From Diplosphaera chodatii (Eukaryota > Chlorophyta > Trebouxiophyceae > Prasiolales > Stichococcaceae), in contig JAALGY010000012.1 in the NCBI GenBank assembly GCA_032358165.1, forward strand, positions 2,852,001-2,916,000: a DNA stretch of 64,000 bases, given 5' to 3'. Both the position numbers and the translations under genes were made by a program. Of this stretch, positions 10,401 through 20,618 are shown piece by piece (position 1 is the first letter of the stretch; every line of letters starts with the position of its first letter). The notes under the pieces are model-generated. The model searched no databases. It saw only the letters and a list, made by a program, of their open reading frames with translations, and was not told the origin of the DNA.

Positions 10401-13400
10401 GTGGCGCCTCCCATATCCGCGAGCAACGCATGCAGGAATGCGACGTACGCCTGGTAATTTGCAGCACCGCGCAAGTGCCGTGCAGCCTGCTCAGCAGACA
10501 AGCTTGAACACGCTTGAATGATTTCCCTATCAAGTAAGCAGTGCCTTCAATGTTGTGTGCTTGTTGTACATGCATGATTTCTGCACTTACCCAAGCACCT
10601 ACAGAAACCATGTTGCAATTGCAACAGGCAAGCACATCCCCTTCGTCGTGTTGCCGATGTTGACACGACAATGATGGCATTCAGAGCGCGAGTGGAGTGT
10701 CGCACATGCATATGCGTAAGCGTGAATGGCAGGTCGTACACATATATCAGCAGCTGCTGCTTATTTGGTCGCTGCGGCTGTGGCGCCCAGGCCTGCATAG
10801 CAAATGACTACACTACAGACGATTGCTATCGTTGGTGACCTTCACCATGCCAGAAATAAGCAACAACTACAAACAAGCTCTGGGTTCCGTTAAAAAGCCA
10901 TGCACATGATTCCAGCACATTGCTGCAAGGTGCATATTAATTTATGGTCCCCTTGTTGGTTACTACAGCTGCTGCCACAAAGCCTTGATCAGCGCTGTGC
11001 GCACCTTTGATCGGCGGCAGTCCATGCCCCACAGGCCGGGCGGACAATGGCAGAAGCCAAGCATGCACCTGCCCACCCCGTTGCAGGCGCCTGGGCACAT
11101 CTCGAAGGCGGTGCCCTGCTCTTGGTGTTTACTACAGTCGTGCCCCTGCGATCAACAAAATAACAAGCTACTCCCCAAGAATGTGAGAGGGTTTAGTACC
11201 ATAGGGTCGTAACACAATCACTATTGGTGCGATAGTCAGGCAACAAGCATCCATGCATTGCCATGATGATTGTGGCTGAGATTGCACTAAGTGATGTGTG
11301 CCCCAGTAGATGTGCAAGCGTGTGTTCATGAATACTGTGCACACCATTGCGTCTGTATCCAAGCATTGTGTTCTGACAACACAACAATGCCATGCAGGAG
11401 CGTTCTCCACTGAGATGAACACCCACCGAGTATGGCCACAGACACCGACATGTTGGCGCTTCAATGTCATTTCCAGCTGCCCTTGTACAGGAACCGGCAA
11501 AGTTGCAGTTGTTCGGGCATTCCGAAAGAGGCAGTTGCTCCCGGTCTTCAGCAACGGCAACCTCCTCTCTGGTTGCTTCCTGAGGCACATGCGCATCTCT
11601 TTGTTAGGTCAATACATCCCTCTGGCATAGCAGCACATGGCAGCATATGGGGCCCTGCTGAACACGTTGACGCTACATACACTTGCTAACACCTTGCATG
11701 CGGGTTCTGGATTGCTATCTTGCTGCTCACAGCATGCATATCGCACGCATCAGCGGCAGTCACACTTTTGCTGCTCGATGGGGGTTTAGTGCGCTTGAGT
11801 AACATTGTGCTGCCCACAAGACGCAACTGTACGGCTCTTATCAAGCATCTTGCACAGTGGTGCAACATCTTGCACGACAGTGGCCAACTCACCATTGAAC
11901 CATTGAGAGCGCCGCGGAAGTACTTTATGCCATGCTGCCCTGCCGCAGGGAAGTCGGACCACTGCTGCTCCGGCGGCAGCTCCCCACGTGTGAAGCAACC
12001 AGTGTCATTGGCTATTTGCAACTTCTCTGGGTAATCGAGCAGATCGCCAAGATCCTGCAGCATGCAATTGAGAAACGTTGGTGCTACATGCACAGCCATT
12101 ACCGTGGTGTACAACTCAAAGCCACGAGGCATACATACATCGTTGAAGGAGAAGAGCCACAGCGTCTTGCAGATGCGTAGTGCAGCGGCACAGAGCAGCT
12201 TTAGCAAACAACAGCTCTAGAGCAACTTGTTGACTAACGCCTAAGAGAAGCACCCCGACCGGACAAGGGTGACACCAACAAGCTTGTGACCAATGCGGTA
12301 CGCACAATTTGATTGGCATACGCTATCTGCCGAGGGCTGAAATGCCCACTTCCCTGCCTGGCACCCATGTGTCAATGACTGGTCATGACTAACTGGCCCT
12401 CTCCCATCAGGCACAGCAAAAGGCGCACTGACCTGGATGTGCTGCGCGCACTGCAAGTGGCAGGCGCAAGCCACGGTGCGCCAGGCGTCCGGTTGCCAGG
12501 GGCACACCATCATGGAGTCCGGCGCGTTGGTCAGGCGGCATGCCGGCAATGCGACCACCTCACATGCTGTGCCCACCCAGCCGAAGGGACATTTGCACAG
12601 ATGGTGAGCCATGCAATGCGTCTGACAAATGCTACAGGTGGGCACAACCAAGGCAACTCGTGTCTATTGGGGCCACTTGTTGGCGCAAAGCGCTCGTTCC
12701 TATGCTGACTGCTACCCTGCACAGAGTTGTGTGCAGCAACCGTCTTGCAGGACCCTCTTGCCAAAGGGGTGGCGCCTGCTGTGCTAGCCCAAGAGCAACT
12801 CGCATGGAAGAGCAATTGTGTCAAGAGTCACTGCTGGGGGTGACACCTCCACCGAATAGCAGCAAAGTGCTGTGCCGGCTACATCGGCATTTCCACACCA
12901 AATGGGACATGTCCTGCTGCTGCAACGAGGGTGGACTCCGACTCACTCGCAGCGGCCGCTGTCGCGGTTGCAATTCCCATTTTGCTTGCAGCCGGGCGGA
13001 ATGGCGGTATGCCGCCATTCCGAGTCCCATCCAGGGCAGACCCGCCGTTCAGATTGCCGCTTCGCCCCTGGGCGCGCAGCCACGTTAGGCCCTCAGTTGT
13101 TGTTCTTGGCATGCGTTTATCAAAGGTTCCCCACAACGCTACCGCCGTCAGGAATGTGAGCGCAGAGGCTGCTGCCGCAATCATTACACGCCCCCACGCA
13201 GGCCGCCTTCCGCTGCCACTAGCACGCTTCCACCTCAGGGCGCCACCAGGTCTGCCCGACGCCGCGCCAGATGGCGAGGCGCCTGCTGACAGCGGCGTGT
13301 GCACCCCCGGCACCGTGTCCACCGGCGCAGCGGAAGGCCGCGGCGTGCCCTGCCATGCTGGTGCCAGGCCGCTGGCCCCACCGCCGTCTGGTGAAGGGCG

Positions 13401-13415
13401 CTGCTTCTGCTTCAT
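7486..13415 (-). pseudogene. EGF-exostosin (GT47) gene with two 5' lesions
   Basis: Same architecture as the intact gene at 27769-33991: N-terminal anchor, EGF-like modules, then an exostosin domain. The exon equivalents are all present, from the first (ATG at 13415, donor at 12947) to the last (7662-7486); exon 16 is 7931-7800. Those checked keep frame and splice sites, e.g. RIIEALSHGCIPVIAQ near 8140-8200 and DEVTQYFEDVVPY near 7900-7930. Two defects are seen. In exon 1, close to 13020, the segment before GCKQNGNC is two bases longer than in the paralogue, shifting the frame. The exon 2 acceptor near 12592 reads AA where the paralogue has AG. With everything downstream intact this is either very recent decay, an assembly error or a different 5' exon structure. 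If the gene is expressed, the product would be a Golgi GT47 enzyme. Confidence 0.65.
8738..8857. other. AT-rich island inside an intron
   Basis: About 120 bases that are strikingly AT-rich (runs such as TTTATAAAAACAAAAAGA) in otherwise GC-rich DNA. It lies in the intron between exons 12 and 13 of the exostosin copy at 7486-13415. The paralogue at 27769-33991 has no such block. It could be an insertion, for example of organelle DNA. Confidence 0.7.
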
Positions 13416-14349
13416 CACTGTCCGCGACGCCGTCGACTGTCAAGTGTGCAGGGCCTGAGATGACCCTTGCACCTGTTTAGACAGCAGGTGCTCCTCTCTT
13501 GCCCTGCCGGGCCCAAGCAGGTGCATCCTGTTGAAAGATTTCACACCGTCTGGCTGCGGGCTGCCCAGTGATCGCTACGTGCAATGTACAATGTGCACGG
13601 AGGGCTACTGGTCAACATCGCCCTGCTGTGGGTGTGTGCACCTCTAAGATGTACAACCCCTTCCCTGTATAGTCGGGAAAGCTAGCTGGGTCTCTGCGCA
13701 TAAGCAAGACAGCTGCGACTAAGAGTGCTCAGCTTGTCAGGTCGGTGCAGTTTTCAGCACTGCGTCTGACGGGGATCGACGGAGCTTTCCCTCCGCTCTG
13801 CGGGTCTGTCTGACGTCCCGTATCGACCAGGATTTACCAGATTGGCATACATCGTAGTACTTGCCACATACTCGCAATAATTACTACAATTACTTGCAGT
13901 ATTTACCACGTAACTTCCTATCTGCACCCAGTTGCACCTGCCAGGTTGACGGACCCACGCAACAGGGATTGCATTGATACGGTCCCCTAAGAAGGCACAG
14001 CAGTCGCAGCCATGCAGGGTAAAATTGTCAGTATGCATGCCCTGCATGACCCAAAACCATTGCACCAAAAGTCCAGCCTAACTCTGAAGTTGTCGATGCA
14101 AACAATGTACACTGGAATGTCATCCCAGCCTGAAGTCACTGAAGGCACTGTTGCTGCTGCTCTCTGTCACAACGGGTACAGTACAACGAATGCCGATGTG
14201 CCGTTATGCACACTTTACTCTGTCCATCTAAAGTTGCACTCGGCAGTGACAGCTACTATGGTGTCGCAATCAGGGTCTAGCACTGCTGCTGCCGCCTGTT
14301 CTTTTGTTGCTGCAAGAACTGCACGCTGCTGCTCGGCTAGCGACATTCC
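13416..14349. other. Spacer where the 3' half of the fringe-like copy is missing
   Basis: Between the 5' end of the exostosin copy and the last recognisable exon of the fringe-like pseudogene. I looked for equivalents of exons 8-13 of the intact gene (YGEYWKVW, LPGVIFSIG, CLWTVGLAV, ADYLRRAV) and saw none. The open frames here have no recognisable similarity. Confidence 0.5.
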
Positions 14350-16185
14350 CCGAGAAGGTTGTCATATTGGAACTTCGGCGTGCAGGATGTGTCGCATGCA
14401 AACACCGCCCTGAAACCCTGCGTAACCTTTGTCGTGCCGTCGCCACCTGCATGAAGACAGCATGTTGCAGTGAGGCAGGGTGAAACGAAGGTGCTTGCAC
14501 TGCCTGTAACTCTGATCAGGATTGGTATGCTGCACTGTGGAGGGCTTGCTCTTGTTGTCACAATGAGCTCAGCGCTGACCTGGCGGCTTCATGTTGCAGG
14601 GTAGGAACCAAGGCGCATAGTGCGTGTAGCGCACGGCCATGTCGATGTCGGCCCCCAAATTGTCTGTGTAGCAGAGCAGCGCTGACGTCAGCTACTAATC
14701 CTGGGCTGTTTCACATTTGCAAATCGACCAGCGATCTGCCACATGGATGCAGCAGCAGCTGCCGCTGCTGCCGCTTGTCAGACTGTCATGTTGTGGAGCG
14801 GGACTGTCAAACGTTTGCCAGCGATTGCTCAACCCACCTGTCAGGACATGAGCCCTGTTGGTGTCGTCACACGCCTCAACAAGGATGTCGGGGTTGGGCC
14901 GCAGCCACATGGTGTTGTCATCGCCGTAGAGCAGCCACCTCGTTTGGAGCGCTGCCAGAAAATGGAACTGATGCGCAGCCTCCATCTGTGTTCAAGTGCA
15001 ATGGCACTTCCACGGTTCTGCAGAACAGCAAGGCAGATAGCACTTGCCACAGCGGGGCCGGGACTGCAGAGAGCAGTTTCTAATGCAATAGCAAGGCGAG
15101 TGCATCCACACGCATGAGCACCAGCAGCGGCAGCATGGCGCCTCGTCAGTCGCCTGGGTGCCATACGTTGCGGAGGTCTGAGTAGTACCTGACGCAAAAC
15201 AGCACGCCTCGGCACTAGGGAGCGCCATCACATTGCAGCCGGCTGCAGCCTGAGCGGGTGCGCAGGCGCATCTGCTGCGAGAGGGTCGGGATGCGCGTGA
15301 GGCGCACGAATCAACTCTGCACGGCCATTGTCTGTGCCAGTTGCACGTGCGGGGTGGCAGGGAAACTCACATCAAGATTTCGCAGTGCGGTGCTGCATCC
15401 GCTGCCAGGCCCTCCGGCAGCTGCTCCGAGTCTGACGACTGTGCGGTGGCCCTGCAGCAGGACCCAGGCAATGTGGCACCAATGCATCACGACGAAATAC
15501 TTGCAAGGTTTATGGGGAATATCTTGCACTGCACCCAAACATGGCTGCGCCACATGCCCAACGTTGGCGCAATGAACTTGATTTCAAGCACAGCAGCATT
15601 CCCTTCAGTGTGAGCCACTGCGCGACACCCATGTGCCAGCAGCACCATAAGTGGCAGCTTGGGACAGCAGAACCTCAACCCTTTAGCCCCGTTGCCCACC
15701 TTGCGCCAGGCGCACCCAGCCCTGACCTGCGCAAGGCGTGCTCTGACAACGACCACGGCCGAAGACGATGCTGTCGTCCGCTGGGACCCTGCCGCGCGCA
15801 GCGTCTTCGCTGTGTGCGAGGCCCGCAACTGTAGACCTTGTTCCGCCCCGCCCGCTGTTGCTGCACTCAAACATGCTACCTGGGTGACGATCTGTTTATG
15901 CATTACTTCGCGACTGCTGGCACTACTCACATGCCAACCAGTCCGCAACACCCTCCAGCATTGCTCTACCCATGCGCATGGACAAATCATGCACAGGCTC
16001 GCAGCAGCAGCGGGCTGCACATCCGGCGTCCAAGAACTGGTGCTGTCGCGTACCTGCGCGCCGTGATCACAAGTGCATCGCTCCTGAGAGCAGTGCTGCA
16101 GCACATATGGCCGTGCTGCGCTGGCTGCGGAGGTGGAGTTGCGCATTTTGAGCTTGGCCCACTGGCTGTTCTGCGCCTGCCCCGC
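14350..16185 (-). pseudogene. Decayed, truncated copy of the fringe-like glycosyltransferase
   Basis: Equivalents of exons 1-7 of the gene at 2014-6158 are recognisable in order, including WLLYGDDNTMWLRP (near 14890-14940), RYTHYAPWFLPC (near 14610-14650) and GDGTTKVTQGFRAVF (near 14400-14440). Several lesions are visible. The codon matching the start ATG reads GCG (16183-16185 on the minus strand). One base is missing near 16133. The exon 2 copy loses about eight codons around FGHNSRI. A short deletion shifts the exon 3 copy. An in-frame TGA sits at 15146-15148 in the YYSDL...GD block. The exon 7 donor is GGGAAT where the intact gene has GTGGGT. Exons 8-13 are absent. This is a non-functional duplicate that also carries homologous 5' flank. 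Confidence 0.88.
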
Positions 16186-17098
16186 GGCAGGTGCAGTCTG
16201 CGTTGTTTGATTCAGTGTGTTGACACGAGCAAACCCTTCCGCTGTCGTCAACAGCTCATGCCAGGCAGCAGGTGCCCGCTGGCCCTTTGCAGATGCTGTG
16301 CTGGTCGTGCTGTGATTCCTGTGAGCTTGTTCACGCCGTCACCGATTCAGCACGACGCGATGTGTGCACATCTCCGCTGCAGTTTAGCTGGGCCGCTAGA
16401 CAGGGCTGATCACCCATACGCTTGCCAGATGCTCTTGCGTTCGGACCCTCACTCCATCCTGGCTTGCTGCATGCTTTCCAGCAAATGATGCGCTTTCCCG
16501 ATGAGCTGGCATGCGATGCCAAGCACATCAGCGTTCTTCGCAAGCGTATGGTTGGTTGCAGCACTGGGTTTGCCAAAAACAGCATGCAGACGCGTCTTGA
16601 ACCTCGGTCCCAGCTGGCATGACGTCACCACTTCCGCCGCTGCAGGTGCGCCGGCCGTGAGGACTGGATCTCAAGACGGACGCACAGCCAGCACCACCTA
16701 CGAGCCGCAAACTGTCCAGCAGCACCCTCTCATGCAGAAGGGTGATTCGTCATCGGATTGCACTTGCAGTCGTCCATCCTCTGGAATTCAGCTATCATGC
16801 AGTGAGGCTGCGCATGTATACTGACACATTGCTGTCTTGCACTGATTCTTTCACACACGAGCGAGCAGCATGACTGGCCCTGTGATATCATGCCCAGAAC
16901 TCAGGACCGAGCGTCCAGCAGACATTGCACTATCATCGATCTTTCCCAGACTTTCGTCCCCTTGCACCTGGCCCGCGAAACGCAGGCCGTGACACATGAC
17001 AGGACGCGAGCCCCGGCTTGTGTGGGTGCAGATCTGCTCATGTACCATGCTGATGAGTTCCCTTGGCATTGCACTTATTGTTTGGGGCTCCTCACGGC
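16186..17098. other. Duplicated 5' flank and promoter of the DUF268 gene
   Basis: The first 480 bases resemble the 5' flank of the intact fringe-like gene. The remainder, to 17098, is upstream of the DUF268 start codon. No exon of a known family was recognised. Confidence 0.45.
16620..16627. promoter_or_regulatory. TGACGTCA palindrome upstream of the pseudogene
   Basis: Same 8-mer as at 6618-6625, with similar neighbouring bases, in the duplicated 5' flank. It has stayed perfect although the copied gene has decayed, which may only mean that the duplication is fairly young. Confidence 0.3.
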
Positions 17099-19670
17099 AT
17101 GAGCTATACAGGGACTGAGCTCAGCCGAAAGGTGCCAAAGTGCCTGCCTTTCCTCATCGCCGTTGCGGTGGTGGCCACAGTTGGGACGAGGCATCTTGTA
17201 TTTGAATGTCAAGATCCAGCGCCTGGGCATCAGGCTGGCGACGACGCTGCAGCAGTAACTGCGCACGCTGCCGTTCGCAATGCGCGCTCTCCGCCATATG
17301 CACTGCGGGTCTCCGCTCTCAACGCGGTGAGACCGAAGCATATGATGCTTGTTATACAAAACAGTTCAGATGTAGGAATCTGGCATGACAAGCTGACAAG
17401 TAGGGCTGCCGCGTGACGAACGCAGCAAGGGGCGGGTGAACCGGTCGCAGCTGCATGCCAATGCAGGGATAACTTCTTTCCGCATATGCTCTGTGCTCTA
17501 CCGTCAGGTGCCGCTGGACTACGCTCACACTCACGAGGTGTATCGCAGCCGGGGCTACAGCGTTTGCCCGCCTGCGTCGCAGCGGGGCTACCTGCACCTG
17601 CACCGCCCGGTCGACTGCCGCATGCTGTTTGAGGAGGTAAGCAGATTTTGTCGGGGGGTCTGCCATGATCAAGCTGCATCGGCGCACCGGAACAGGGTCT
17701 CAGCGTGGTAGGGCCAGTCGATGTATGTGCATGTGCACAACTTCGCAGCAGGTGGTATGGCAGCAGCGCTGATGAACTGACTGTCAGGTATCTGCACCGT
17801 GCCTAGGTGCTGGTGGATCAGATGGGGCAGCTGCCGGCGACGCCGCCGCAGTTCCTGCCGTCCATCTACAGAAACGAGTACCTGCTGGACGGCCACGTGG
17901 ACCTGCAGTCCCTGCCCCGCAGCGAGGTGTACAACGGCAACCCGGAGCCCCTGGAGTGGTCCAGGGTGCGCCAGCAGGCTCAAACCCACAGCGTTCAATG
18001 AGACCCAGCAGGATCCGTCGCAGACCGCACCCTTTGCATGTGCATGTGCATGTCCTGGGATTGCTGCACGTATGCTGTGCAGACCAAGTGCACGGCCAGC
18101 TTCACCGCGGTACCAGTGCGTCATTGGGGCTGATGCCGCCGACCAGATCTGGCTGTGCCGCACAGTGCCATGCCTGCACCCTGTCGTCACGGTGCTGCCG
18201 CAGGAGCACCTGGATGACATGGTGGCCCGCGCCGGCCGGCGGGAGCACCTCAGCTATGGGGAGTGGGCTAATGCGGTGTACAATGCGCTGGCGTCTGTCG
18301 ACCTTGCAGGGCGGCGGGGCCTGGTCGTGGGGTCAGAGACGCCCTGGTATGGCGCCGTGTGCAATTGTGTGTGTGTGTTGCGCGGCATGTGTGCTGGCTT
18401 GGCAGGCATGCCGCTCTGGCTGTGCACAGTTGCCCACATCTAGGAGGAGGTTCGCAGCACTGTAGGCCCACCCTGCAACAATAAGCCAGCATTGTTTGTG
18501 TGGTGCTGCAGGGTAGAAGCCGCCATCCTACATGCAGGTATGCAATCGTCTCAACGGTTTGTCCTGGGCTGCCAGCGTCTGTTTGCATCCTTGTCAGGCA
18601 CCGGGCACAGCAGTTATCAACAACTGCTGTTTGGTCTCATGTGCAGAAGAAACACTGATTGCCCTGCTTCTGCACATATCTTGTGAACGGCAGTCCTCCA
18701 GTGCTGCAGGTGCAGCGCATGTGACCACCAGTGGGTACAGGAAGATAGTTTCGGGGCACCCGCAGCACGCGGCGTACCACCCCCGCGAGCAGGTGAATCT
18801 GTAGACGAACTAAATGATGCCTTGCTCGTCTTTGTGGCCTTGCTCGTCTTTGTGGTGCTGCTGACTGACGGCTGTTCAGGGCTGATCTTGCGCCGTGAGG
18901 CTGCACGACAAGGCAGCTGTGCGCTCCAGCTCAGCCTCAACATTGATGTCGGGGTGTGCAGGCGCAACAATATCTAAATGGCATGCTGCAACCATTTGAC
19001 TTTGCTTTCAGCTACTCCTCCCTGGAGCACTCTGGCCTGGGCAGATACGGTGAGGCAACCATCACAGTGCTCCTTGCAGGGTGCTGTCCATGCGAACCCA
19101 AAGATATGTACATGTTCAGAGCCTGATACGTTGTGGCCGCAGGGGACCCTCTGGACCCCAATGGGGATTTAAAGGAAACAGCGAAGTTGTCATGCCTGGT
19201 GAAGCCCGGTGGCCTGCTGTTCCTAGGGCTGCCCTTCAACAGTGATGCAGTTGTGTTCAACTCACACCGTTTATATGGGCCTGTCCGCCTGCCACTGGTG
19301 CGGTACTGCCCGGTAGCTGAATCATGGCTGCTTGTGCCAAGGCTGTCGCAGTAGGTGTAGCGCCCCTGCCTAGGGGTGCGCAGTGGTCCATTGCACATGT
19401 GTGCTGTGACCCTGGCCGTGGTTCTACTGCACTCAAGTGCTGGGAGAGGCACGCCGTCTACTGTGGTCTGCGCAGGTGACGGCAAACTGGGCGGTGCAGA
19501 ACATGTTCGGCAAGGACAAGGCATCGCCTGTCGAGGATCTGACGCCTTACTTCTACACGGACGTGCGCGATGAGTGGCGCTCGCAGCTGGTGATTGTGGC
19601 AGTCAACAACAGGGAGACGCCGTGTGCAAGCCATCATGGCGCTCCAGGCGGGACCACCATGGGCCAGTGA
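17099..19670 (+). CDS. DUF268-family protein, possibly a glycan-modifying methyltransferase
   Basis: Nine exons, every join in frame: 17099-17326, 17508-17636, 17807-17965, 18204-18346, 18512-18537, 18710-18792, 18962-19049, 19143-19312, 19476-19670; about 406 residues. The N-terminus has a hydrophobic anchor (PFLIAVAVVATVG) after a short basic stretch, suggesting a type II Golgi protein. The core has VVGSETPWVEAAIL (exons 4-5), then SSLEHSGLGRYGDPLDPNGD across exons 7-8, and LVKPGGLLFLGLPF and FNSHRLYGPVRLPL in exon 8. These are the hallmark blocks of Pfam DUF268, first noted in Caenorhabditis proteins. The motif order (acidic ends, KPGG loop) resembles SAM-dependent methyltransferases, but that role is my inference. 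The last splice (19312 to 19476) is the least certain; a small extra exon could lie between. It sits among glycosyltransferases, which supports a glycan role. Confidence 0.85.
18820..18855 (+). repeat. Tandem 18-base duplication in an intron
   Basis: Two identical 18-base units (CCTTGCTCGTCTTTGTGG) side by side in the intron between exons 6 and 7 of the DUF268 gene. Confidence 0.9.
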
Positions 19671-20618
19671 ATGGCCAAACACGGCGACGATAGTCTGGGA
19701 TTGTCCTTGCTGCGCAAACGGCAGAAGCGCAGGTTGATGCAGTTTGCTAGTGTTGCAGGTGTGAGTGCCATTATTTGTTGCTTGACACCGTTGGTACCAT
19801 GTTACTTGCTTGCTGCTGGAGAGGCGAGGCTGCCGTCAATGTTGTGCTGCACGTGGTCGGCTCAGTTGACAGCATGCATGGTACGGCAGGACGTATGTGC
19901 ACATGTGTGAACAACCCCTTGGCCTTGCCTGGCGGGAACACTTCAGCAGTGGTTCTTGTGTATTACAGAAGTGCTGAAAGATAACTCTACGTACTGCGTG
20001 AGCGACGACAGGTCGACTTGCAAGGGACGGTTGTTTCCTCCTGACAAGTGCCCAACATGCTCACCAGCCCACTCCCAAATGACAGCCTCGTAGAGTTGAC
20101 CCAGTCGGTGAAGATCCAGCTAGCGGCAAGGGTTCCCGCCCAGCATCGGATCGATCGAACGATGCGGGATGCAATGGCGCATCTGCAACCGCACGCAGGT
20201 TTGACTCTCACCATGCATTTGTGAACCTCATTATCATTTGGATATGACGTGGGCTCAGAGGAACACTCTCGCCTGCCGTCCTGCTGATGTCATCCAGACA
20301 CAACACACCCATCCGTGCACGTTGGCACATTGGCACGTGTACAGTGTGGACTCAAGCTTCAACTCATGGAAGACTCCTGGCGTCAAGACGCTCAAAACGC
20401 CTGAGCCTTGAAGCTGTGAAGCTCAGTCCCGCCAGAGTCACCAGATCTGCATCTGTGTGGCGCGTGGCGCTTCCCACTGATAGTAGGCAGAATGCCCAGG
20501 ACAGCTGCCAGATCGAGCATCCAGGAGGGATTCGTCCCCCGAGTTGACATGTACGACCAGCACCGTCGCAGCAAGGTGCAACGGCGGTGCGCTTCTTGAG
20601 ACTGGCGCTCGTCGCGCA
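19671..20618. other. Spacer between the DUF268 and fucosyltransferase-like genes
   Basis: 3' flank of the DUF268 gene and promoter of the next gene. A short phrase near 20230 (ATCATTTGGATATGA) also occurs near 7290, hinting at a dispersed repeat. No coding exon recognised. Confidence 0.45.

Noticed and set aside
20085..20225. Stretch with tRNA-like words (GGTTTGACTC)
   Set aside because: I could not draw an acceptor stem, anticodon arm and T arm with correct spacing, so no tRNA is called. No convincing tRNA, rRNA or CRISPR array was found anywhere in the window.
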